From NCBI GenBank assembly GCA_031274295.1, contig JAISQI010000071.1:1-47651 (forward strand): 47,651 nucleotides of DNA, read 5' to 3'. The position numbers and the translations under genes are program-made. Positions 25,650-33,330 of this stretch are shown here, one piece after another. This DNA is from Holosporaceae bacterium. GTDB lineage: Bacteria; Pseudomonadota; Alphaproteobacteria; UBA3830. How positions within the stretch are numbered: the stretch's first letter is position 1; each line of letters opens with the position of its first letter. The notes beneath the pieces are model-generated. The model was given only the letters and a program-made list of their open reading frames with translations, was not told the DNA's origin and did no database searches.

Positions 25650-26247
25650 CAACAAAATCTTTGATTTTTTCTGAGACTTCTAAGGCCCTAGCGAATCCTA
25701 ACGAATGAGGGACTCCGTTTATTTTTTCGATGACTACGTTGGAAACAGAGCTAAAATTATCATTTACAATGGATACGGGAACTATTTGGTCTTCATCGCT
25801 GCTAATAATTAAAGTCGGACAGCCGCAATGGAGGTACGATTTCTTCATAGATAATAAGTCCGATATCAGATCCTCCACAATGATATTTTCCGGAATTGAA
25901 TGCGGATATTGGCATGCATTGTAAAATGTTTTTAGAGTCTGGGAAGCATCCTTAAGAAACATTTTCACCAGACGGTCAACGTTTTTCTCCCGCTGTTCTC
26001 TTTCATCAGGGTTGCGGCCACAAAAATTTAAAAATCCCTGCAATCCAATGAGAAAATCAAATTTCATTCCAGAATTATTCAATTTTTGAAAACCTATGGA
26101 GTGGCCAATTCCTATATAATGCTTTGTGTCATCAACCACATAATTGTCGTCGAAAAAAGCTACGTCGCCGACAAGCAATGGCGCAAGATTTCTCCAATAT
26201 TCATGAGAAATCCCGAATCCATGGCACAGCAGATATGTGTATTTCAT
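25621..26247 (-). CDS. bioH: Pimeloyl-ACP methyl ester esterase (BioH-like)
   Basis: A 208-residue alpha/beta hydrolase, shorter than E. coli BioH. The nucleophile elbow GHSIG gives S50, the acid is probably D153 in SSDEDQIVP, and the catalytic histidine is H181 in NGVPHSLGFA. The N-terminal LLCHGFG is the oxyanion region. It lies between bioF and bioC with overlaps at both ends. It is therefore expected to cleave the methyl ester of pimeloyl-ACP and end chain elongation. BioG, BioJ and BioV are analogous enzymes in other bacteria, so the symbol describes function rather than proven orthology. Confidence 0.82.
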   Translation of the reverse strand: MKYTYLLCHGFGISHEYWRNLAPLLVGDVAFFDDNYVVDDTKHYIGIGHSIGFQKLNNSGMKFDFLIGLQGFLNFCGRNPDEREQREKNVDRLVKMFLKDASQTLKTFYNACQYPHSIPENIIVEDLISDLLSMKKSYLHCGCPTLIISSDEDQIVPVSIVNDNFSSVSNVVIEKINGVPHSLGFARALEVSEKIKDFVDERKNKILL

Positions 26248-27401
26248 TTTTTCAGAACCTCGATTACGCGATTTAAATTTTCCTCGCTATGAGTCGCGTT
26301 AACGGCAAATCTGATCCTCGACGTAGGAGAAGCCGGAGGTCTGACGGCCGATGCTAGTATTCTGTTTTTCAATAATTTAATATTTAAATCAAGCATGGCA
26401 TTAATGTTATCAAAGATGATTGGTACGATATTTGTATCGGCTCCGCCTGCTTTGTATCCTAAACCGCCGATGTTATGGCGAAAATTATTCGCAAACTCAA
26501 TGATACGCCCCCGAGTTTCTTTGAATGTTTTTAACAGATTCCAATTGTGCATGGCGACTCCCATACAAAATGGAGACAGTGCCGTAGAATAGATAAAACC
26601 CTTACTCCGGTTTATGAGATACTTTTTCATCAATTCGCTGCAGGCAACATACGCTCCAGACGAGGATAAAGCCTTGCCAAAAGTTCCCATAACAACGGTT
26701 AGAGACTGATCTAATTCGAAATCCGCCGATATGCCGTATCCATTTTTTCCGTATAATCCGGTTGCGTGAGCTTCGTCTAAAAACAACAGAGCTCCGTACT
26801 TTTGCGACAGCTGCGCCAGAACCTTTACATCGGCGATGTCCCCATCCATTCCAAAAACCGTTTCGGAAGCGATGATTTTATTTTTGTGGGAATTGCATTT
26901 TTTAAGAATATCCTCCAGTTCGTTGTAATTCAAATGCTTATACCTGACTAATTTGGTTTTCGCGGAATCTATTCTTTCATACATGCTGGCGTGGTTAAGC
27001 TTATCGAAAATAAAAATTGTTTCCGGAATGCAAAGAGACGATATCACACTGGAATTGGCGATAAATCCTGAATTAAATATGAGAGAAGATTCGAATTTTT
27101 TATCCCGCGCTATCTGGCTCTCGAATTTTTCGAAAATTTCTGCATTGCCGGATAATAATCTGGATCCGGTGCTGCCGGATCCGTAAAGAACCGCCGCTTT
27201 GTAGCCAGCCGCTATGGAGTCTTTATTGTGAGAAAGTCCCAAATAGTCATTGCTGGAGAAATTAAGGTGATCATTCGCATCGCCACTGCAAATCGCCTCG
27301 CTTTCATTTGCAATCGGTCCGTCGATGCGATTTCCTACGTTTCTATACAAATTTTTCGTTTTAAGGTCGTTAACATAATTCTCAATGTAACTCCTAAACA
27401 T
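26244..27401 (-). CDS. bioF: 8-amino-7-oxononanoate synthase
   Basis: A 385-residue PLP enzyme of the alpha-oxoamine synthase family, which condenses pimeloyl-ACP with L-alanine to form KAPA. The N-terminal FSSNDYLGLS (48-57), GSGSTGSRLLSGN (74-86), NHASMYER (136-143), LDEAHATG (208-215) and PLP lysine K243 in GTFGKALSSSG are all present. Its start overlaps bioB by eight bases and its stop overlaps bioH by four. It appears fully functional. Confidence 0.96.
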   Translation of the reverse strand: MFRSYIENYVNDLKTKNLYRNVGNRIDGPIANESEAICSGDANDHLNFSSNDYLGLSHNKDSIAAGYKAAVLYGSGSTGSRLLSGNAEIFEKFESQIARDKKFESSLIFNSGFIANSSVISSLCIPETIFIFDKLNHASMYERIDSAKTKLVRYKHLNYNELEDILKKCNSHKNKIIASETVFGMDGDIADVKVLAQLSQKYGALLFLDEAHATGLYGKNGYGISADFELDQSLTVVMGTFGKALSSSGAYVACSELMKKYLINRSKGFIYSTALSPFCMGVAMHNWNLLKTFKETRGRIIEFANNFRHNIGGLGYKAGGADTNIVPIIFDNINAMLDLNIKLLKNRILASAVRPPASPTSRIRFAVNATHSEENLNRVIEVLKK

Positions 27402-28338
27402 AATTTATTTTCTCTATTTTTATGTTTAACCTATCAAATAAATTTTTATCCGTTCCATTTTTTACATTATCCACGGTCAACAATTTTTCACCAGAGAACA
27501 ATGCATTAGCTCCGGCAAAAATGCACAAGGCCTGCGTCGATTCGGAAAACGTGTTGCGGCCAGCGGCTATTTTTACGTAGGATTTAGGCATTAAAATTCT
27601 CGCAAGAGCTATTGTTCGGACAAAATCAAAATCGTCTATGGGACGGGAATCGTCCACTCTTGTTCCGGGAATTTTTACAAGCTTGTTGATCGGCACGCAC
27701 TTTGGCGGCGTTGAAAGATTTGCTAGAAGAACCAGCATTTTTATGCGATCTTCATTGGTTTCTCCCATTCCGACGATTCCGCCGCAGCATACGTTAATAC
27801 CAGCCCGTTGAACTATCTCTATGGTTCTGATGCGATCGTCCATTGTGCGAGTGGAAATAATGTTGGAGTAGAACTCCGGGGACGTATCCACATTGTGATT
27901 ATAGTAGTCCAGCCCAGATTTTTTTAATTTTTCCGCCTGTTGTTCAGTTATAAAACCGAGAGTGACGCAGGTTTCCAGTCCCAAACCTTTTACCTCTCTC
28001 ACCATTTCGCATACTTTTTTAAATTCTTCATCGGAGGACAAACTGCGGCCGGACGTACTCATGCAGAATCGACTGGCGCCGCGCTTCCGGGCATTGTGCG
28101 CTGCGTTTATCACGGTTTCCAGGTCCAACATTGGCTGCTTGGGCATTTTCGTTCCATTTCGAACAGATTGAGCGCAATAGGCGCAGTCTTCTGAGCATCC
28201 TCCAGTTTTAACGCTCAAAATATCGCTTATTTGCACCAGTTGCTCATCGAAATTTTGCCTATGGACTTCATGAGCCTTTCTCAACAGCTTAAAAAAAGGA
28301 TAGTTAAAAATATCCGTGGCTTCCTCAAAAGTAGCCAT
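27394..28338 (-). CDS. bioB: Biotin synthase
   Basis: A 314-residue radical SAM enzyme that inserts sulfur into dethiobiotin. The 4Fe-4S cluster motif C48-x3-C52-x2-C55 lies in GGCSEDCAYCAQS. Conserved FCMSTSGR, GLDYYNHNVDTS, GIVGMGE and IKIAAGRNTF-like segments follow. The start is 12 bases after the bioA stop with GGAGG between. It is third in the operon. Confidence 0.97.
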   Translation of the reverse strand: MATFEEATDIFNYPFFKLLRKAHEVHRQNFDEQLVQISDILSVKTGGCSEDCAYCAQSVRNGTKMPKQPMLDLETVINAAHNARKRGASRFCMSTSGRSLSSDEEFKKVCEMVREVKGLGLETCVTLGFITEQQAEKLKKSGLDYYNHNVDTSPEFYSNIISTRTMDDRIRTIEIVQRAGINVCCGGIVGMGETNEDRIKMLVLLANLSTPPKCVPINKLVKIPGTRVDDSRPIDDFDFVRTIALARILMPKSYVKIAAGRNTFSESTQALCIFAGANALFSGEKLLTVDNVKNGTDKNLFDRLNIKIEKINYV

Positions 28339-28350
28339 CAGTAGTCCTCC

Positions 28351-29586
28351 CTATAGAAATTTGTTGATTATATCATACGTTCGGGATAAATCTTCATCGC
28401 TCACACAATACGGAGGAAACAAATACAGTGTTCTCCCCAGAGGCCTCAAAAAAATTCCATTTTCCCAGGCTTTGTTTATCACATGGTTCGCCGCATCTTC
28501 GGAATTCGCATCAAAAGCCGTAACGGCGCCGATACTTCTTCTTTTGGCAGCCCGGGGAATCGAGTGGCAACGGTGAAATTGCGAAATTGCGCCGATTCGA
28601 TCAACGGTTTCCTGACGCAACAGAATTTCCAGAGATTTACATGCCGCCGCGCAGGCAATGGGATTCGCCGTATAGGAATGCCCATGAAGAAAGGTTTTCT
28701 TTTTATCCCCGGACAGAAAAGCATTATAAATTTTATCGGAGGCGATGGTCAGAGCCAACGGCAAAAATCCTCCGGTGAGTCCCTTCGATAGACAAATGAA
28801 ATCCGGAAGCACATTTGTATGCTCAAGGGCGAACATTTTTCCGGTACGAAAAAATCCGGTCAACACCTCGTCGAAAATCACCAAAATGCCGTATTCTTTA
28901 ACTTTATTGACCAATCTTTCCAGAAATTCCGGCCGATACAATCTCATACCGAAAGATCCCTGTAGAAGCGGCTCCAAAATGAGCGCACAAATTCTATTTC
29001 CAACGCTTTTTAATTTTTTCTCCAGGTCGTCGATTATGTCGTTTTCCTTTTCTTCGATGGATTCGACGCCGTCATAGTATTCCGGCACGTCAATCATTAG
29101 CGTTTTGAAAAATAAATCCGAAAAAGTCGCGTGATATTTTGAATTAACTCCGGAAACGCTCATGGCTCCGAACGTGTCCCCATAGTATCCCCCCTCCAGT
29201 GAAAGAAAAACATTTCTGTTTTCTTCTCCGATATTTATAAAGTACTGAAAAGCCATCTTGAGAGCGACTTCCACCGCCGTCGATCCGTTATCCGAGAAAA
29301 AATATCTATTTAATTCCGGCGGAACGATATGTTTCAATCCCTCCACTAGTTTTTCAGCCGGCTCATGGGTAAATTTGGTAAAAATAACATGCTCCAACGT
29401 CCTGGCCTGATGACTGATGACTTCCGCCATCTCTGGGTTGGCATGGCCATGCAGATTGACAAACCAGCTGGAAATCATGTCCACATATTTATCTCCGTTT
29501 TCCGCAAATAAATAGGCGCCTTCTCCCTTCGTTATTTTTACCGGAGGGGGAGTAGTTTTTTCCTGAGTAAACGGTCTCCATATCAT
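28351..29586 (-). CDS. bioA: Adenosylmethionine-8-amino-7-oxononanoate aminotransferase
   Basis: A 411-residue class III PLP aminotransferase that converts KAPA to DAPA, normally with SAM as amino donor. It starts MIWRPFTQ and carries SDNGSTAVEVALKMA (98-112), EGGYYGDTFGAMSVSG (131-146), FDEVLTGFFRTGK (238-250), the PLP lysine K268 in LSKGLTGG and LHGHSYTANPIACAAA. The start overlaps the bioD stop by four bases (ATGA). All family landmarks are present. Confidence 0.96.
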   Translation of the reverse strand: MIWRPFTQEKTTPPPVKITKGEGAYLFAENGDKYVDMISSWFVNLHGHANPEMAEVISHQARTLEHVIFTKFTHEPAEKLVEGLKHIVPPELNRYFFSDNGSTAVEVALKMAFQYFINIGEENRNVFLSLEGGYYGDTFGAMSVSGVNSKYHATFSDLFFKTLMIDVPEYYDGVESIEEKENDIIDDLEKKLKSVGNRICALILEPLLQGSFGMRLYRPEFLERLVNKVKEYGILVIFDEVLTGFFRTGKMFALEHTNVLPDFICLSKGLTGGFLPLALTIASDKIYNAFLSGDKKKTFLHGHSYTANPIACAAACKSLEILLRQETVDRIGAISQFHRCHSIPRAAKRRSIGAVTAFDANSEDAANHVINKAWENGIFLRPLGRTLYLFPPYCVSDEDLSRTYDIINKFL

Positions 29587-30182
29587 TTTATTATCTCTAA
29601 AATTTCCTGCGGGATGCTCGCGCGTCGTAGAGTATCCCCTAAATCATCGCTATATGGAATAACGGCAAGTATTTTTGCGTTGGAAAAATTTTCAATGGTG
29701 GATTTTATGTTACTTTCTACCTTCCCGTTGATTATTATTCCTAAAACGTCGATTTTTCTCATTTTAAGAACTTCCACCGTCATTAGCGCGTGATTAATCA
29801 TTCCCAGTTGGGATTTTATGACGATCAATGCTCGAGCGTTACACTTATTTATAAGATCCGCCATGAAAAAATTTTTCGCTATTGGAACCAACGCGCCGCC
29901 CGCTCCCTCTATGACGGTATTTTCAATATGCCGTCCCAAAGATTCTGCGTCTATTATTTTATTTTCGAGATTTGCTGCATCGTATGGAGACAAAGGCGCT
30001 TTTAATTTATAAGCCTCCGGTATGATTCTTGTATGAGGAGAGAATTTCTTCACCATATCTTTGTCAAAATCGTCCCCCGTCTGAATAGGCTTCCAGTAAT
30101 CTGCTCCCGTGTGCATGCAAATCCACGAAGAAATCGTTGTTTTCCCAACAGCCGTATCCGTTCCCGTGATAAAAACGTTCAT
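29583..30182 (-). CDS. bioD: Dethiobiotin synthetase
   Basis: A 199-residue P-loop enzyme that closes the ureido ring of DAPA with CO2 and ATP. The P-loop GTDTAVGKT is at residues 7-15, followed by KPIQTGDDFD and VEGAGGALVPI. The start is set at the ATG at 30182 because AAAGGAGA lies directly upstream; the longer frame begins in the intergenic region. It is the first gene of the six-gene biotin operon and diverges from a secreted hypothetical gene. Confidence 0.95.
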   Translation of the reverse strand: MNVFITGTDTAVGKTTISSWICMHTGADYWKPIQTGDDFDKDMVKKFSPHTRIIPEAYKLKAPLSPYDAANLENKIIDAESLGRHIENTVIEGAGGALVPIAKNFFMADLINKCNARALIVIKSQLGMINHALMTVEVLKMRKIDVLGIIINGKVESNIKSTIENFSNAKILAVIPYSDDLGDTLRRASIPQEILEIIK

Positions 30183-30278
30183 GAAGGTCTCCTTTGCATT
30201 TGCGATAATAAAATCAAAAGATAACAGCAAACACAGTTTTTTTATGCTTTATTGGTCTTTGGTAATAATTTGTTTGCT

Positions 30279-30298
30279 TTTTAGTAGTATAACTAAAA
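30279..30298. promoter_or_regulatory. Inverted repeat between divergent bioD and hypothetical gene
   Basis: A perfect 7-bp inverted repeat (TTTTAGT and ACTAAAA around AGTATA). It overlaps a -10-like TATAAC on the plus strand (30288-30293) and TATACT on the minus strand (plus 30286-30291), the latter 15 bases from a TTGCCT. Its place suggests an operator for one or both genes. It does not resemble the known BirA operator or the BioR box. Confidence 0.4.
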
Positions 30299-30314
30299 CT
30301 AACGGGAGGCAACA

Positions 30315-30905
30315 GTGAGAACAAAAGCTCTATTATTTTCAACGACTATTTTTTTAAATTTCTGGGTTTGCGGCATTCCAATAGAAACTCCAGAATTTGA
30401 CGAAAGAAATGAATTCGTAATAAGGTCGCCAGAGGGGTGGGGATATCGGACTTTCAACGGAAAAAACGGATTGATAGGAGTTCTATGGCCATCGGGAACC
30501 AGTTTTAACTCCACGGACACAATAGCTTTTGTGTTTGTGCAAAATGATAATGAAAAATTACCCGAAAAGCCTGCCAATATAGATATTTTTAATGAAAAAT
30601 GTCCCGGAGCCGGCTTTAAATTCGCCAAAGCAAAAGATGAAGAAAACGACACGCTATCAATAGCGGAGACCTATTTCTCCGGGCGATGCGGTCGTACCAT
30701 GATTCTTTTTAAAGAAAGCGTAGAAAACTACACCGTAATCGTCGCCTTCGTATCGGCTAAGCCTGTTCTCCAGAAACAACTCACCGCCGTAAAACAAATT
30801 GCGCCCGCTTACAAAAAAGAAATAGAAAATTATTTAAAGATTATGACCGAGAAAAGCGAGTCCAGCAATTCAAGTGATCCTGCAACAGCAACAAAGCCTG
30901 ACTGA
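30315..30905 (+). CDS. Secreted hypothetical protein
   Basis: A 196-residue protein that I do not recognise. The GTG start follows a strong GGGAGG (30304-30309). Residues 1-20 form a signal peptide (basic R2/K4, hydrophobic core, then CGIP). The body has mixed alpha/beta character with two further cysteines (C96, C125), which could form a disulfide in the periplasm, and a Ser/Asn/Thr-rich C-terminal tail. No membrane helix follows the signal. It diverges from bioD and ends at a strong terminator shared with pal. A periplasmic or exported role is likely, but the function is unknown. Confidence 0.75.
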   Translation: MRTKALLFSTTIFLNFWVCGIPIETPEFDERNEFVIRSPEGWGYRTFNGKNGLIGVLWPSGTSFNSTDTIAFVFVQNDNEKLPEKPANIDIFNEKCPGAGFKFAKAKDEENDTLSIAETYFSGRCGRTMILFKESVENYTVIVAFVSAKPVLQKQLTAVKQIAPAYKKEIENYLKIMTEKSESSNSSDPATATKPD

Positions 30906-30923
30906 TTTCAATCTAAAGAAACT

Positions 30924-30951
30924 AAAAAGGCCCTCGCTGGAGGGCCTTTTT
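30924..30951. terminator. Bidirectional rho-independent terminator
   Basis: A 12-bp perfect hairpin, AAAAAGGCCCTC/GAGGGCCTTTTT, with a GCTG tetraloop. The stem is GC-rich at the loop side, with T-runs on both strands. It lies 18 bases after the hypothetical gene and 18 bases from the pal stop, so it can serve both convergent genes. Confidence 0.93.
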
Positions 30952-30968
30952 AGCTACAGATCAACTAT

Positions 30969-31448
30969 TTATTCAATAACCGAAATAGAAACTCTGTTCA
31001 TTCTATAAATTTCTTCCTGAGATCCATTGGCGGCTATAGGACGATCCTTACCATAGGAAATTGTCCTTACGCGATCCGCACTAATTCCTTGATTGATCAA
31101 GAACCTAGCGGCAGAATCAGCCCTTCTCTCTCCCAGTCCAAGGTTGTACTCCCGAGTACCGCGCTCGTCGCAGTGTCCTTCTATAAGAACCTTTCTCGAC
31201 TCATGCTGTCTCAGCCAATCGGATTGGCGCTTCAAAGTAGCCACGGCTTCAGGAGAAAGATTCGATTTATCGAACGCGTAGAAGACTCTGTCTCCCGCAT
31301 TAGCAATAAAATCAGCCGCCGTTCCCCTCAGCGCTTCGTCTTCTATGACCTCAAGCTTATCGCCCTGACTGGTAGTATCGCACTCGCAGGCAACCAAAAA
31401 AGCTAAACCCACAAGAGAAATCAGGTTCTTTGTTTTTTTCTTATTCAC
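30969..31448 (-). CDS. pal: Peptidoglycan-associated lipoprotein Pal
   Basis: A 159-residue outer-membrane lipoprotein of the Tol-Pal complex, which links the outer membrane to peptidoglycan at division sites. The lipobox is LVAC with lipidated C21. The OmpA-like domain is at residues 50-159 and contains the peptidoglycan-binding segment LIEGHCDERGTREYNLGLGERRA. The start is GTG with AGGAG upstream. It is monocistronic here, whereas in many alphaproteobacteria pal is directly followed by cpoB; cpoB lies about 5.5 kb away on the other strand. Confidence 0.96.
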   Translation of the reverse strand: MNKKKTKNLISLVGLAFLVACECDTTSQGDKLEVIEDEALRGTAADFIANAGDRVFYAFDKSNLSPEAVATLKRQSDWLRQHESRKVLIEGHCDERGTREYNLGLGERRADSAARFLINQGISADRVRTISYGKDRPIAANGSQEEIYRMNRVSISVIE

Positions 31449-31483
31449 TTTACTCTCCTAAAAACTTACACATTACCGTACGC

Positions 31484-31512
31484 ATTATATTAACTAAGAG
31501 TTGCGGCTTCAA
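31484..31512 (-). promoter_or_regulatory. Putative sigma-70 promoter of pal
   Basis: On the minus strand, TTGAAG (plus 31507-31512) and a perfect TATAAT (plus 31484-31489) are exactly 17 bases apart. They lie about 35 bases upstream of the pal GTG. This is one of the best consensus promoters in the window. Confidence 0.72.
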
Positions 31513-31618
31513 GAATTCTTTTGGTATTTCCAAAAATATTTTGCATTTTAAGTAAGTAGTGTTGTTTTTCGGCCAAAAAGATTTTCGTTTAAGTTCTGGC
31601 GCGTATGTGAAAGAATAC

Positions 31619-32593
31619 ATGATAAACGTTGATATAGAACTGGAGATTGATACGGAATTGTCCATAAAAAACCTTATAAAAGCGTGGATGGATGAATTAA
31701 TTGTCCAGAGACATTATTCGCCGCATACTATTAATTCTTACAAACGAGACCTCATGAATTTTCAAAACTTTCTTTTGGAACATACGGGAGAAGGCTTTTC
31801 GATAGAAATCATTAAAAATTTAAAAATAGCAGACTTCAGATCCTGGTTCTCCCGTAGAATAATGAACGGATTTGCCGCCCGCTCAAATGTTAGAGCTTTA
31901 TCGGCTGTAAAGTCGTTTTTTAATTATCTTGCCCAAAGAGATTTAATCGAATTGAAGGCCATCAACGCCGTAAAACGTCCGAAATTATCTGTGCTCTTGC
32001 CCAAACCAATACAGGAGAAAACTATTCTCGACTTTCTTAATTCCGACGCTTTCTTTGACAGGGATCCGAGTTGGATAACATGTCGGGATAGAGCGCTTTT
32101 CTCGTTGTTATATTGTTGCGGATTAAGAATAAACGAAGCTTTGAACATTAAAACAAAAGATCTGGCGTACGAAATTAAGATTCTGGGAAAAGGGAAAAAA
32201 GATAGAGTAGTAGTACTACTTCCATTGGTTTTTGAAAGAATACAAACATATATCGCAAATTGCCCGCATGATTTGAGCAATGGATATTTGTTCATCGGAT
32301 TAAGGGGAAAAAAATTGCACGCATCTCTGGTAGACAACCGTCTTCAAAAACTCAGGGCGATACACCATCTTCCGGATCATGCCAGCGCTCACGCATTCAG
32401 ACACAGTTTCGCCACGCACCTCATACAGCGCGGAGCAGATCTTCGTTCCGTGCAAGAATTGCTGGGACACGAGTCCCTATCAAGCACGCAAATATACACC
32501 GACGTGGATGACTACAATCTATTAAAAGTATATGAAAAAACTCATCCACTGGAAATTTCTAACTGCAAACTCCGACGCCTCTCCCGTGGATAA
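31619..32593 (+). CDS. xerC: Site-specific tyrosine recombinase XerC
   Basis: A 324-residue tyrosine recombinase from the ATG at 31619. The N-terminal SAM-like domain occupies residues 15-110. The catalytic set is complete: R170 in CCGLRINEAL, the KGKKDR beta-hairpin lysine near 193, H258 and R261 in HAFRHSFATH, H284 in LLGHESLS, and Y293 in TQIYT. The C-terminal LLKVYEKTHP favours XerC over XerD. It resolves chromosome dimers with XerD at dif. The longer frame starts in poorly supported sequence. Its last 35 bases overlap the convergent TadE-like gene. Confidence 0.92.
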   Translation: MINVDIELEIDTELSIKNLIKAWMDELIVQRHYSPHTINSYKRDLMNFQNFLLEHTGEGFSIEIIKNLKIADFRSWFSRRIMNGFAARSNVRALSAVKSFFNYLAQRDLIELKAINAVKRPKLSVLLPKPIQEKTILDFLNSDAFFDRDPSWITCRDRALFSLLYCCGLRINEALNIKTKDLAYEIKILGKGKKDRVVVLLPLVFERIQTYIANCPHDLSNGYLFIGLRGKKLHASLVDNRLQKLRAIHHLPDHASAHAFRHSFATHLIQRGADLRSVQELLGHESLSSTQIYTDVDDYNLLKVYEKTHPLEISNCKLRRLSRG

Positions 32594-33179
32594 TGTATTT
32601 GCCTTCTCCTCTTGAGCCCTTTGCGCCGATAAAAATTCTTTTTACAAGATCGTTTGAAAACTGATAGTCACAGACAACTGTTAAAACAAATGCTTTGCCG
32701 CTTAACGTTTGAAACTTAGTATCCGAATTATCTAGGGAAAAACTTGTCTCCGGAGTTTTATAACTGACCAGTTTGATGATATTGCCATTTTCACTCTGTA
32801 TTGTGTTTTCGCTTGAAGGCCAATAGATTTTATTATTATCGTTGGATTTTTCACTATCCGCGGTTGACAGATCTTTATTATCGTTAGAATCTTCACTATT
32901 CATGGTTAGCAGATCTTCATATACATAAAAATACCATGTGATTTTATTCTCTGAGATATATGGCGGCTTGTATTGGTTAACTATTTCGTCGAAATTATCG
33001 GTATTTCTGGAGGCCATAAATGCAAACGCCATTTCCGTAGCGATGGAATCGGCGGCTATTTGAGTATCATTTATCTTCATTATTTCTAATATAAAAAATA
33101 TAAGGTAACAAACTATGGGAAAAGTTAGCGCCGCTTCCACCGCCACGGAACCACGATATTTTCTCGTAAAAAGCTTCAT
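32559..33179 (-). CDS. TadE-like pilin-family membrane protein with internal duplication
   Basis: A 206-residue protein from the ATG at 33179. The N-terminus KYRGSVAVEAALTFPIVCYLIFFILEI is a TadE/TadG pattern: a class III cleavage site after G10 and E15 at position +5, followed by a hydrophobic helix. The middle contains a 14-residue repeat, EDSNDNKDLSTAD then EKSNDNNK, encoded by a tandem 42-bp duplication. The C-terminal half is not recognisable. TadE-type pseudopilins belong to Flp/Tad pili; no other tad genes are in this window. It converges on xerC with a 35-base overlap. Confidence 0.72.
   Translation of the reverse strand: MKLFTRKYRGSVAVEAALTFPIVCYLIFFILEIMKINDTQIAADSIATEMAFAFMASRNTDNFDEIVNQYKPPYISENKITWYFYVYEDLLTMNSEDSNDNKDLSTADSEKSNDNNKIYWPSSENTIQSENGNIIKLVSYKTPETSFSLDNSDTKFQTLSGKAFVLTVVCDYQFSNDLVKRIFIGAKGSRGEGKYIIHGRGVGVCS
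32833..32916. repeat. Tandem 42-bp intragenic duplication
   Basis: Two directly adjacent 42-bp copies (32833-32874 and 32875-32916), both beginning TTATTATCGTT and ending CAGATCT or GCAGATCT, with about eight differences. The length is a multiple of three, so the TadE-like reading frame stays open and a 14-residue acidic, Asn/Ser-rich segment is doubled. Confidence 0.88.
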
Positions 33180-33330
33180 AAAACCATCACATCGGTACGT
33201 TGTGTGAACAACCATACGTTAAAGAAAAAGAGTTAACAAAATATTTACAAAAATCTCCAAAAAATTGTTGGGATTTATGATTTATATACGTTTTATGTAT
33301 AAGATTTACAACAATTGATTGGAGAATATA

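Noticed and set aside
30182-30314. BioR or BirA operator before bioD
   Set aside because: I looked for TTATMKATAA and for the BirA-type dyad with a long spacer, and neither is present. Only an unrelated 7-bp inverted repeat is seen.
28316-30318. Several plus-strand frames opposite bioA and bioD
   Set aside because: They are antisense to strongly conserved biotin genes and show no family features.
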